8,895 nucleotides of DNA from Bacteroidales bacterium (lineage in GTDB: Bacteria > Bacteroidota > Bacteroidia > Bacteroidales > P3). The notes beneath the pieces were generated by a model. The model saw nothing but the letters and a program-made list of their open reading frames with translations, ran no database searches and was not told the DNA's origin. The translations under genes were made by a program, and so were the position numbers. Position 1 is the first letter of the stretch. Every line of letters begins with the position of its first letter. Of this stretch, positions 1 through 7,271 are shown one piece after another. Location: positions 1-8,895 of the forward strand of contig JAFZEK010000038.1 in assembly GCA_017560705.1 (NCBI GenBank), in the 5' to 3' direction.

Positions 1-1
1 C

Positions 2-1678
2 ACCTGTGCAGGAGTGCCTGTGCAGATAGGGATCCAACCTGTGATGGGTTATACTTATAGATGGATAACTTCGGGCGTGAGCGATAACACGGTGGCCAAT
101 CCGTATGTTACTATTGACGGAACGACTACTCATATATTATTGATAAATAATGGTATATGTGTGGATACTGTTTTTCAAACCGTGGATTTATTGCGTTTCG
201 ATTTGGCTATAACCTACGATACAAACTCATGTACCAACCCAATAATGTTTAGCGTAGAAACATCTATGACGGATGTTTTTTATCATTGGTCTTCCAATTC
301 TTCTTTTACAGATACTTTAAATACAACAGTTCAAATACCTGATGTTTACCTATATATAACTGAACCTAGCTATTATTATGTTAAGATTTATAATAGTGAA
401 GGTTGCTTTACGATAGATAGTATTTTCGTGAATCTTGGTTTGCTTACCATAGATTTAGAAATTACTGACCCTCAGTGTCCTGATAGCTGTAATGGCAGTG
501 TAATAGCTCATATAAATAATGGAAATCCACCATTTTCCTATACATGGACTTCTTTATTATACTCTACTGAAATTACAACAGCGGATTCTGTTTTGGATAG
601 TCTTTGCGACGGCTTTTATAATATCGAAGTTGCGGATGCATTGGGATGTACGACGCAGAAAATTTTTACACTAGTAGACCCTGAGCCTCCACTGTTGGGC
701 CGAAATGTAGTTATGCCTCCATGTGGCGAGGTGTGTATGGGAAGTATCTCATTGACAGTGTCCACAAATGGTGGCGAGTATGACGAATCGGATTTTTCAT
801 TCTTATGGTTGGATGATAGCACCACGCTGTCTTATCGTGATAGTTTGTGCGAAGGAGAATACATAGTGATGATAATAACTCCCACTAATTGTGTTTTCTA
901 CGACACTATTATATTGAAAAGCGAAGAAGAAATCAGCGTTTCCAGCACAATAAAACCAGCTTGTGGCGATGACTGTGATGGAAGGATATATACCTCAGTA
1001 TCTGGCGGCACAGCTCCCTACACTTATAATTGGAGCGATGGAAGCACAGGTGCAACTATTGTAAACCTATGCGAAGGGGTGTATGTTCTTGATGGAACGG
1101 ATGCTGTAGGCTGTCATTTTACTGATACGGTGGAAATCTTTTCTGTGCATACTTTTGATTCTGTGGATGTATGGGCGGATAGATACACCATTTTTAAAGG
1201 CGAAAGCACAACGTTGCATTCCACTTATATTCCTAATGTTACCTACGTTTGGACACCAACAGAAGGACTTGAAAATCCTAGTTCATATACCACTGTGGCA
1301 TCGCCCGAAGACACTATTGTATACTATCTGACAATGGTGGATGAGTATGGATGTAAATATACTGACACAGTGAAGATAAACTGTATAGAGGTGATATGTG
1401 GTCTTCCTAATCTTTTTATTCCCAATAGTTTTTCGCCCAATGGCGATGGCGTGAATGATAAATTGACATTCAGAGGCGAGTGGATACGTTCTTTCAAAAT
1501 ATCTATCTTTTCACGATGGGGCGAAAAAGTGTTTGAAACTTCGGATATAAATGCTTATTGGGACGGAATGTATAAAGACAAAAAATGCCATTCGGGAGTG
1601 TATATGTATGTGTGCGAAATAGTGTGCGAAGACAATCAGGAAAGCATAGTAAAAGGCGACATAACTATAATATGGTAG
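2..1678 (+). CDS. Type IX-secreted surface protein with SprB-like repeats and gliding-motility C-terminal domain (5' partial)
   Basis: The reading frame is open to the left edge (first full codon at 2), so the true start and any signal peptide lie outside the window; 558 residues are visible. Three SprB-like repeats begin near 467, 713 and 953. Each opens with a C-x3-C pair (CPDSC, CGEVC, CGDDC), continues with an LC(D/E)G-x-Y motif, and ends with a further cysteine. A PKD-like beta-sandwich module follows at about 1160-1380. From about 1390 to the stop lies a CHU_C/gliding-motility C-terminal domain, with FSPNGDGVND, RWGEKVFE and a W-DG motif. In known family members this domain directs export through the type IX system and attachment to the cell surface. 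I infer a secreted adhesin-like or structural surface protein; the repeat count and ligand are unknown. The GTG at 14 is internal, not a start. The domain call is firm, the biological role is not. Confidence 0.9.
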   Translation, partial: TCAGVPVQIGIQPVMGYTYRWITSGVSDNTVANPYVTIDGTTTHILLINNGICVDTVFQTVDLLRFDLAITYDTNSCTNPIMFSVETSMTDVFYHWSSNSSFTDTLNTTVQIPDVYLYITEPSYYYVKIYNSEGCFTIDSIFVNLGLLTIDLEITDPQCPDSCNGSVIAHINNGNPPFSYTWTSLLYSTEITTADSVLDSLCDGFYNIEVADALGCTTQKIFTLVDPEPPLLGRNVVMPPCGEVCMGSISLTVSTNGGEYDESDFSFLWLDDSTTLSYRDSLCEGEYIVMIITPTNCVFYDTIILKSEEEISVSSTIKPACGDDCDGRIYTSVSGGTAPYTYNWSDGSTGATIVNLCEGVYVLDGTDAVGCHFTDTVEIFSVHTFDSVDVWADRYTIFKGESTTLHSTYIPNVTYVWTPTEGLENPSSYTTVASPEDTIVYYLTMVDEYGCKYTDTVKINCIEVICGLPNLFIPNSFSPNGDGVNDKLTFRGEWIRSFKISIFSRWGEKVFETSDINAYWDGMYKDKKCHSGVYMYVCEIVCEDNQESIVKGDITIIW

Positions 1679-1717
1679 GTCCACACGGAAGGGTGTTTTT
1701 GATGAGAAATTGGACCT
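1677..1717 (+). terminator. Possible hairpin overlapping the stop codon of the surface-protein gene
   Basis: A perfect 7-bp inverted repeat (AGGTCCA at 1677-1683, TGGACCT at 1711-1717) starts inside the TAG stop codon. Its loop contains a short ACAC/GTGT stem followed by a run of five T (1696-1700). The outer stem is followed by A residues rather than T, so it is not a classical intrinsic terminator. It may slow or end transcription, or be chance. Confidence 0.25.
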
Positions 1718-1721
1718 GAAA

Positions 1722-1831
1722 AAACTACATCACGATGCAGTTTATTTTTCCTCGAGATGTAGTTTCATCTGCATCGGGAGGAAAAATAATTTTCCTCGTG
1801 ATGTAATTTCATCTGCATCGAGATGTAAAAA
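1722..1831. repeat. Cluster of direct and inverted repeats able to form alternative hairpins
   Basis: Two direct copies of a 34-bp unit lie at 1746-1779 and 1790-1823 with three mismatches; the unit contains TTTCATCTGCATCG. The motif CGAGATGTA recurs at 1753 and 1819. An inverted copy of the same words lies at 1726-1740 and pairs with 1813-1827 (14 of 15 bases). Inside, 1742-1753 pairs perfectly with 1778-1789 (12 bp). The GAGGAAAA arm at 1778-1785 can instead pair with 1790-1797 across a 4-base loop, so the two hairpins exclude each other. On the minus strand the outer stem is followed by six T. Possible roles are a transcription end, an mRNA-stabilising structure, or a dispersed intergenic repeat family. 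The repeat structure is seen directly; the role is unknown. Confidence 0.75.
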
Positions 1832-2028
1832 ACGGCGTTTATATGCTATTTTATAGTGCTCGGGTGTCAAATTTGTGATGATTTGGTTTATAGATGTTTA
1901 TGCACGAGCACGGTGGATTTGCCAGTTGTGGTGTGATTTTATCGCATGCATAAGATTTTGGATAGAAGTCGAAGACGTTAGGATTTTTCCTTCCATTTTC
2001 GTCAAAAAAAGGAAATTTTCGATGGTTC
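1832..2028. other. Intergenic stretch with no recognisable gene
   Basis: Between the repeat cluster and the next promoter I see no supported coding region on either strand. A 7-bp inverted repeat, GTGCTCG (1856-1862) and CGAGCAC (1905-1911), is separated by 42 bases. A weaker one, TTTCCTT (1986-1992) with AAGGAAA (2009-2015), lies just before the promoter. Neither has the form of a known RNA element. A minus-strand open frame crosses this stretch but runs into the next gene and looks like chance. Confidence 0.4.
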
Positions 2029-2062
2029 TTTGACAAAAATCCAATAAAATTGTTTATTTTTG
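2029..2062 (+). promoter_or_regulatory. Bacteroidota-type promoter for the yciO-like/recN unit
   Basis: TTTG at 2029-2032 and TATTTTTG at 2055-2062 match the -33 and -7 elements (TTTG and TAnnTTTG) of the major Bacteroidota sigma factor. Their starts are 26 bp apart, as expected for this class. Transcription would begin around 2069, leaving a leader of about a dozen bases before the ATG at 2082. No purine-rich ribosome site of the E. coli type is needed in this phylum and none is clear here. Confidence 0.65.
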
Positions 2063-2081
2063 TAGTTGAAAAAGAAAGATA

Positions 2082-2702
2082 ATGATACTTAAAATATACG
2101 AAGATAATCCTAATTATAAGGATATTATACGAATAGTTAAAGTTTTGGAGAATGGAGGATTGATAGTTCTGCCTACTGATACTTTGTATGCTTTTGCATG
2201 TAGCATGAGCCACAAAAAGGCGGTAGAAAGAATGGCTAGTCTGAAAGGAACCACGTTGGATAAAGCGAAGTTTTCGTTGATATGCAAGGATATAAGTCAG
2301 CTAACGGAATATGCTAAACCATTGGATAAGCCTACTTATCAGTTGATAAGGACAGTTTTGCCAGGTCCTTATACATTTATAATGGATGCCAATGGCAATG
2401 TGCCTCGCTTGTACCAAAATCCCAATAAAACAATAGGGTTGCGAGTGCCGCATAATCCTATAGCTCATGCAATATTGGAGGCAATGGGAAGTCCGCTGAT
2501 TGCCACATCGGTAAGGATTGAAAATGAAGATATGGAAACAGAATATCTTACAAATCCGGAACTTATATTCGAAGAATTTAGGGATAAAGTGGATTTGGTG
2601 GTGGATGGAGGCATCGGCGAAGATGAACCATCGACGGTAATAAACTGTAGCAATTCGGCATTGGAAGTTATTCGTTACGGAAAAGGAGAAATTGATATTT
2701 AA
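2082..2702 (+). CDS. YciO/YrdC/Sua5-family protein (threonylcarbamoyladenylate synthase-like)
   Basis: The 206-residue protein fills a single YrdC-like alpha/beta domain. Members of the superfamily that make threonylcarbamoyl-AMP from threonine, bicarbonate and ATP supply the t6A modification of ANN-decoding tRNAs. Visible motifs are GGLIVLPTDTLYA (25-37), KAKFSLICKD (61-70), LPGPYTFI, TIGLRVPHNPIA, and near the end a PSTVINCS segment followed by EVIRYGKGEID. The wording of the KAKFSLICKD and TIGLRVP blocks resembles E. coli YciO more than TsaC, and the second basic residue of the usual K-x-R nucleotide motif is Lys here. No C-terminal Sua5 domain is present. Whether it is the cell's t6A enzyme or a YciO paralogue cannot be settled from this window. 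The start is supported by the promoter just upstream. recN follows after 6 bp, so the two are probably cotranscribed. Confidence 0.88.
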   Translation: MILKIYEDNPNYKDIIRIVKVLENGGLIVLPTDTLYAFACSMSHKKAVERMASLKGTTLDKAKFSLICKDISQLTEYAKPLDKPTYQLIRTVLPGPYTFIMDANGNVPRLYQNPNKTIGLRVPHNPIAHAILEAMGSPLIATSVRIENEDMETEYLTNPELIFEEFRDKVDLVVDGGIGEDEPSTVINCSNSALEVIRYGKGEIDI

Positions 2703-2708
2703 TAAGCT

Positions 2709-4367
2709 ATGTTACAACATCTTGAAATAGAAAATTACGCACTCATAAAGTCATTGAGCATTGATTTTAATGCTGGTTTTACTGTCATTACAGGTGAAAC
2801 GGGTTCGGGTAAGAGTATAATACTTGGAGCCTTGGGGTTGCTACTAGGGCAAAGAGCTGATGTACAAGTGTTGTTGGACAAGGAAATAAAATGTGTGGTA
2901 GAAGGCACTTTCGACATTTCTAAATTGGCTTTGCATCCTTTCTTTGAGGAAAATGACTTGGATTATGATGATACTCTTATACTTAGGAGGGAAATACAGC
3001 CTAGCGGAAAGAGCCGTGCTTTTATTAATGACTCTCCAGCTTCGTTGCAAATGATGAAAGAGCTTGGTGCATTTATTATTGATATACATTCTCAGCATCA
3101 GACGCTTACTCTTACTAGTGCTGATTCTCAGTTGAAAATACTAGATGTATTGAGTGTTTGCGACGATGCCAGAAAAGCATATGCTCAAGAATATGAGATA
3201 TATAAATCCTTGAAAAATAAATTGTCCAACTTGGAAGAGCAGGACAAGAAGAATAGACAGGATTACGACTATTACACTTTTCTTTATGATGAATTGAAGG
3301 CAATGCAACTTCAAGAGAATGAGCAAGAAGAGTTGGAAGAAGAGTTGAAGTTATTATCAAATTCGGAAAATATAAAGTATTCGTTATCATCGGTTATTCA
3401 AGGGTGCGATGATAGTGATGACTCGGTAATATCACGTCTTTTGTCATGCAAATCATTGTTGACGAAGGTGTCGTCTTATCATTCTTCGTTAGAGCAGGTT
3501 GCGGAGCGTTTTTCGTCTACAATAATAGAATTTAAAGACATTATATCGGAGCTTAAGACTATAGATGGGCAAGTTCAGTATTCGCCTGAACGTCAGGAAG
3601 AGGTGAATAATAGATTGGATTCCATCTATAAGTTGGAAACGAAACATGGAGTGTCGACCGTTGGCGAATTGATAGGCATAAAAAACGATTTGGAAGAGCG
3701 TTTGCAAGCAGTATTGGACATGGATGAAATGTTGGAAAAGGCTAGGCAAGAGCTTGCAGAGTCGGAAGAAAGGTTAAAGAAATATGCTGCTGATTTGACT
3801 GCAGTTAGAGAAAGTTCTGTAAGCTATTTAGAACAACAGCTAGCACCGATATTGTGCGATTTGGGAATGAAAGAAGCTGTTTTCAAAGTAAATATGTCGA
3901 AATCGGAAAAGTTTTTACCTATAGGAATTGATGAGGTGAACTTTATGTTCAATGCAAATAGAGGCGGCGAAATCAGAGAGATAGGTAAAGTAATATCGGG
4001 CGGTGAATTGTCGAGGGTAATGCTAGCTATAAAATCCGTTATTGCTTCGAGGTCGCTTTTGCCTACTATTATATTTGATGAAATAGACACCGGTGTTTCG
4101 GGCGAGATAAGTATAAAAGTGGGAAACATAATGAAACGAATGACTTCGACAACACAGGTGTTGGCTATCACTCATTTACCACAAATAGCAGCTAAGGCTG
4201 ATACTCATTTGAAGGTGTACAAGCAGATAGAAGGCGAACGAACATTATCCAGAATGACGATATTGGATACTGATAGCAGGGTGGAAGAGATAGCAAAAAT
4301 GCTATCGAGCGAAAAGATGACGGAATCGGCATTGGCAACAGCCAAGGAATTGATGATGGATGCGTAA
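2709..4367 (+). CDS. recN: DNA repair protein RecN
   Basis: RecN is an SMC-like ATPase of the cytosol that gathers at double-strand breaks and helps RecA-dependent recombinational repair. The 552 residues match the usual family length of about 550-560. The N-terminal head opens with LEIENYALI and carries Walker A GETGSGKS (29-36). A Q-loop-region segment DIHSQHQ follows. The middle (about 150-370) is charged and heptad-like, as expected for the short coiled-coil arms. The C-terminal head has the ABC signature ISGGELSRV (about 429-437), Walker B IIFDEIDTG with Asp457 and Glu458, and the switch histidine in AITHLPQIAAKAD (His489). All ATPase motifs are intact. The ATG lies 6 bp after the preceding stop codon, which implies cotranscription from the 2029-2062 promoter. 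I see no SOS-type operator, but LexA sites of this phylum are poorly known to me. Confidence 0.97.
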   Translation: MLQHLEIENYALIKSLSIDFNAGFTVITGETGSGKSIILGALGLLLGQRADVQVLLDKEIKCVVEGTFDISKLALHPFFEENDLDYDDTLILRREIQPSGKSRAFINDSPASLQMMKELGAFIIDIHSQHQTLTLTSADSQLKILDVLSVCDDARKAYAQEYEIYKSLKNKLSNLEEQDKKNRQDYDYYTFLYDELKAMQLQENEQEELEEELKLLSNSENIKYSLSSVIQGCDDSDDSVISRLLSCKSLLTKVSSYHSSLEQVAERFSSTIIEFKDIISELKTIDGQVQYSPERQEEVNNRLDSIYKLETKHGVSTVGELIGIKNDLEERLQAVLDMDEMLEKARQELAESEERLKKYAADLTAVRESSVSYLEQQLAPILCDLGMKEAVFKVNMSKSEKFLPIGIDEVNFMFNANRGGEIREIGKVISGGELSRVMLAIKSVIASRSLLPTIIFDEIDTGVSGEISIKVGNIMKRMTSTTQVLAITHLPQIAAKADTHLKVYKQIEGERTLSRMTILDTDSRVEEIAKMLSSEKMTESALATAKELMMDA

Positions 4368-4603
4368 GCTCATGCATTGGTCACAATGTTTTTAGGATAA
4401 AAGATATTGGATAGTATCTTATGATTTAGCTCATCAGCGAAATAGGCAAATACTATTATTATTATATGTGTTGAACGATGAAAAAGAAAAATAATAGTGC
4501 AAAAATAATTAGAAATTAGAATAAAATGAGCGAGCTGAACTAAAAATATGAGCTATCTAAATATCGGAAAAATAGATGAATGTAAAAGGTAATGTGATTT
4601 CAA
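4368..4603. other. Intergenic stretch downstream of recN, no gene seen
   Basis: This AT-rich stretch holds no supported coding region. A 6-bp hairpin (AAGATA 4401-4406 with TATCTT 4415-4420) could be a weak transcription end for recN, but it lacks a following T run. A 9-bp inverted repeat (ACTATTATT 4452-4460, AATAATAGT 4490-4498) is made only of low-complexity sequence and may be chance. Confidence 0.4.
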
Positions 4604-4635
4604 TTTGAATAATTTCATTTTTTTTCGTACCTTTG
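4604..4635 (+). promoter_or_regulatory. Bacteroidota-type promoter for typA
   Basis: TACCTTTG at 4628-4635 is a full match to the TAnnTTTG -7 element and is followed by CAC, a common context in this phylum. TTTG at 4604-4607 can serve as the -33 element, its start lying 24 bp upstream. Transcription would start near 4641, giving an AT-rich leader of roughly 35 bases before the ATG at 4675. Confidence 0.75.
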
Positions 4636-4674
4636 CACGATTTTTTATTAGGATAGAAAAACTTATTATATAAT

Positions 4675-6504
4675 ATGATTCGTAATATAGCAATAATAGC
4701 ACACGTAGACCACGGGAAGACAACTTTGGTGGATCGTATGTTGCATCAGGCAAAACTTTTTAGAGAAAACCAAGAGACTGCAAATTTGATATTGGACAAT
4801 AATGATCTTGAACGCGAAAGAGGTATTACTATATTGTCTAAGAATGTATCTGTAAATTACAAAGGTACAAAGATAAACATTATCGATACTCCTGGTCACA
4901 GCGATTTTGGAGGCGAAGTGGAACGAGTGTTGAACATGGCGGATGGCGTTCTGCTAGTGGTGGATGCTTTTGAAGGTCCGATGCCTCAAACACGATTTGT
5001 GCTTCAAAAAGCTATAGAATTGAATCTAAAGCCTATTGTTGTTATAAACAAGGTGGATAAGCCTAATTGTAATCCTGAGCTTACACAAGAAGCTGTTTTT
5101 GATTTGATGTTCAACTTGGGAGCCAATGAAGATCAGTTGGATTTTCCAACAGCATACGGTTCTTCAAAACAAGGTTGGATGAGTAGCGATTGGAATACTC
5201 CAACAGAAGATATTTCTTATTTGATGGATTTGATAGTAAATCATATACCAGCTCCAGAGGTGTTGGAAGGAAATACACAAATGATGATTTCTTCGTTGGA
5301 TTATAGTTCTTACATTGGTAGAATAGCAGTAGGACGTTTGCAAAGAGGAAGTTTAGAATCCGGGCAGGATGTAATGCTTGTGAAACGTGATGGAAAGCAA
5401 ATACGTTCGAGAGTGAAAGAGCTTTACACATTTGAAGGTTTGGGAAAAGAAAAGGCCAAAAATGCATTGCAAGCAGGAGAAATATGTGCAGTACTATTAG
5501 ATTTGGATAAAAATGTGAACTTTGAAATCGGTGATTCAGTATGCGACATTGAAAATCCAGAGCCTTTGAAGCCTATCAAAATAGATGAACCTACAATGAG
5601 TATGTTGTTCACAATTAATAATTCTCCATTCTTTGGCAAAGAAGGTAAGTATGTTACATCTCGTCACATTCGTGAACGCTTGTACAAAGAATTGGAAAAG
5701 AATTTGGCAATGCGTATTGAAGAAACAGATAGCCCAGATTCTTTGATAGTGTTTGGAAGGGGTATTTTGCACTTATCTATCTTGATAGAAACTATGCGTC
5801 GTGAGGGGTATGAGTTGCAAGTAGGTCAGCCAAAGGTTATTGTGAAAGAAATAGATGGTAAGAAATATGAACCAGTAGAACAACTTACAATTTTGGTTCC
5901 AGAAGAGTTTTCTAGCAAGGTTATAGATATTGTTACTCGTCGAAAAGGAGAAGTAGGTTCTATTGACACCAAAGGCGACCGTGTACAATTGGAGTTCACA
6001 ATTCCATCGAGAGGTATAATTGGACTTAGAAATAATTTACTTACAGTAAGTAACGGTGAAGCTATAATAGCACATCGTTTTAAAACTTTCGAACCATGGA
6101 AAGGCGAACTAGGAAGCTACAAAATGGGTGCATTGATAGCAAAAGAAACTGGTACATCCACAGCATATAGTATAAGTAAACTTCAAGATAGAGGTCAATT
6201 TTTCATAGAACCTGGCGAAGATGTGTATGCAGGTCAGGTAGTAGGAGAAGGATTAAGACCTGATAATGATATAGTAATAAATGTTATCGTTGGAAAGAAT
6301 TTGACCAACATGCGAAGCAAGTCGGCCGATGATAAATCAACGACTACACCTGCTATAAAATTCTCATTGGAAGAAGCGATGGAATACATCCGCGATGATG
6401 AATATCTAGAAATTACTCCAACATCTTTACGTATAAGGAAGATAATTCTTGATGAAGTGGGTAGAAAAAGAGCACGTAATGCTGCTGAAGAATCTGAACA
6501 ATAA
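4675..6504 (+). CDS. typA: Ribosome-associated translational GTPase TypA/BipA
   Basis: TypA (BipA) is an EF-G-like GTPase that binds the 70S ribosome and assists 50S assembly and growth under cold or other stress. The 609 residues match the family length. The GTPase motifs are all present: G1 AHVDHGKTT (9-17), G2 in ERGITI (48-53), G3 DTPGH (71-75), G4 NKVDK (125-129). A domain-II beta-barrel follows (about 200-290), then the EF-G-like III and V domains with IPSRGIIGLRNNLLT. The BipA-specific C-terminal domain includes FKTFEPWKGEL, GTSTAYSI and LTNMRSKSADD, and ends with an ERKIILDE-like block (IRKIILDEVGRKR). The ATG chosen is the one that begins the conserved MIRNIAIIAHVDHG start and sits just downstream of a strong promoter. 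A hairpin terminator follows the stop codon, so the gene is probably monocistronic. Confidence 0.98.
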   Translation: MIRNIAIIAHVDHGKTTLVDRMLHQAKLFRENQETANLILDNNDLERERGITILSKNVSVNYKGTKINIIDTPGHSDFGGEVERVLNMADGVLLVVDAFEGPMPQTRFVLQKAIELNLKPIVVINKVDKPNCNPELTQEAVFDLMFNLGANEDQLDFPTAYGSSKQGWMSSDWNTPTEDISYLMDLIVNHIPAPEVLEGNTQMMISSLDYSSYIGRIAVGRLQRGSLESGQDVMLVKRDGKQIRSRVKELYTFEGLGKEKAKNALQAGEICAVLLDLDKNVNFEIGDSVCDIENPEPLKPIKIDEPTMSMLFTINNSPFFGKEGKYVTSRHIRERLYKELEKNLAMRIEETDSPDSLIVFGRGILHLSILIETMRREGYELQVGQPKVIVKEIDGKKYEPVEQLTILVPEEFSSKVIDIVTRRKGEVGSIDTKGDRVQLEFTIPSRGIIGLRNNLLTVSNGEAIIAHRFKTFEPWKGELGSYKMGALIAKETGTSTAYSISKLQDRGQFFIEPGEDVYAGQVVGEGLRPDNDIVINVIVGKNLTNMRSKSADDKSTTTPAIKFSLEEAMEYIRDDEYLEITPTSLRIRKIILDEVGRKRARNAAEESEQ

Positions 6505-6552
6505 TATAAGATAGGACAGTAGGATATAAATAATTCATAGTAAGTAGACTTA

Positions 6553-6588
6553 AAAAGGATATTACAGAAAGTTTTGTAATATCCTTTT
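6553..6588 (+). terminator. Strong hairpin terminator after typA
   Basis: A perfect 14-bp inverted repeat (AAAAGGATATTACA at 6553-6566, its complement at 6575-6588) encloses an 8-base loop. The stem has A residues on its left edge and TTTT on its right edge, as in a bidirectional intrinsic terminator. It lies 48 bp after the typA stop codon and separates typA from rdgB. Confidence 0.85.
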
Positions 6589-6618
6589 GGGTAGGCTTAC
6601 GTGTCGTTTATATTTTGG
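6586..6618 (+). promoter_or_regulatory. Weak candidate promoter for rdgB
   Basis: TATTTTGG at 6611-6618 matches seven of eight positions of TAnnTTTG, and TTTG at 6586-6589 starts 25 bp upstream. The -33 element would overlap the right arm of the typA terminator. A leader of about 60 bases would precede the rdgB start. The match is imperfect, so this is only a candidate. Confidence 0.3.
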
Positions 6619-6686
6619 ATTTCTAGTTTTTATGAGATACAATTATATCTACGGCAAAAAGTAAATATATGTATAAAGATAATAAT

Positions 6687-7271
6687 ATGAAGACATTGGT
6701 TTTTGCTACAAATAACGAACATAAACTTTCGGAAGTAAAGAATTTGTTGGAAGGAGTAATAGCAATAAAAAGTCTAAAAGAGATAAATTTAGATGGCGAT
6801 ATTCCAGAAACTGCAGATACTTTAGAGGGTAATGCAACACAGAAAGCTGAATTTATTTATAGTAGAATAAATAGTGATTGTTTTGCCGACGATACAGGGT
6901 TGGAAGTAGAAGCCCTTGGTGGAGAGCCAGGAGTATATTCTGCTCGTTATGCAGGTGAAAACTGTTCTTTTTCAGACAACGTGAACAAGTTGCTGAATAA
7001 TATGAAGGAAAAAACTAATAGAAAAGCTCGTTTTCGTACTGTTATCTGTTTGATTGAAAATGGTGAAAAACACTATTTTGAAGGAGTTGTTAATGGTACA
7101 ATTATAGAAGAAGGAGTTGGAAATATGGGATTTGGATATGACCCAATATTTCGTCCCGACGGATTCGATGTTACTTTTGCTGAAATGTCTTTAGATGAAA
7201 AGAATAAAATAAGTCACAGAGGTATTGCAACGGCTAAGCTAGTGGATTATTTGAAGAAAAAGAATTTATGA
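6687..7271 (+). CDS. rdgB: RdgB/HAM1-family non-canonical purine NTP pyrophosphatase (XTP/dITP diphosphatase)
   Basis: This cytosolic enzyme hydrolyses dITP, XTP and ITP to monophosphates plus pyrophosphate, which keeps deaminated purines out of DNA and RNA. From the chosen start it has 194 residues, normal for the family. Visible motifs are FATNNEHK (6-13), the nucleotide-binding T/S-x-x-N-x-x-K signature; ADDTGLEVEALGG (67-79) with the acidic metal-binding residues; PGVYSARYAG (81-90); GFGYDPIF (148-155); and SHRG (176-179). An in-frame ATG at 6669 would add MYKDNN, but family members normally begin at MK-x-LVFATNN, so 6687 is preferred. Its TGA overlaps the ATG of the next gene (ATGA), suggesting translational coupling. 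It is separated from typA by a terminator. Confidence 0.96.
   Translation: MKTLVFATNNEHKLSEVKNLLEGVIAIKSLKEINLDGDIPETADTLEGNATQKAEFIYSRINSDCFADDTGLEVEALGGEPGVYSARYAGENCSFSDNVNKLLNNMKEKTNRKARFRTVICLIENGEKHYFEGVVNGTIIEEGVGNMGFGYDPIFRPDGFDVTFAEMSLDEKNKISHRGIATAKLVDYLKKKNL

Noticed and set aside
14..16. GTG as the start of the surface-protein gene
   Set aside because: The frame is open to the window edge and the first residues already read as the inside of a repeat or beta-sandwich module, so the gene starts upstream.
1746..1823. Possible CRISPR array
   Set aside because: There are only two direct copies with a 10-bp interval, the interval is part of a palindrome, and no cas gene is present.
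1851..2213. Minus-strand open frame of 120 codons across the intergenic gap and the start of the yciO-like gene
   Set aside because: It overlaps the promoter and the conserved N-terminus of the + strand gene, has low-complexity AT-driven composition, and shows no recognisable domain.
4452..4498. Inverted repeat of ACTATTATT as a terminator for recN
   Set aside because: It is low-complexity, has a 29-base loop, and no T run follows on the + strand.
5111..5467. Minus-strand open frame of 118 codons inside typA
   Set aside because: It lies wholly within a strongly conserved gene on the other strand and has no recognisable features; the same holds for the other minus-strand frames within recN and typA.
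6669..6686. Upstream in-frame ATG as the rdgB start
   Set aside because: It would add six residues ahead of the conserved MK-x-LVFATNN beginning of the family; possible, but less likely than 6687.
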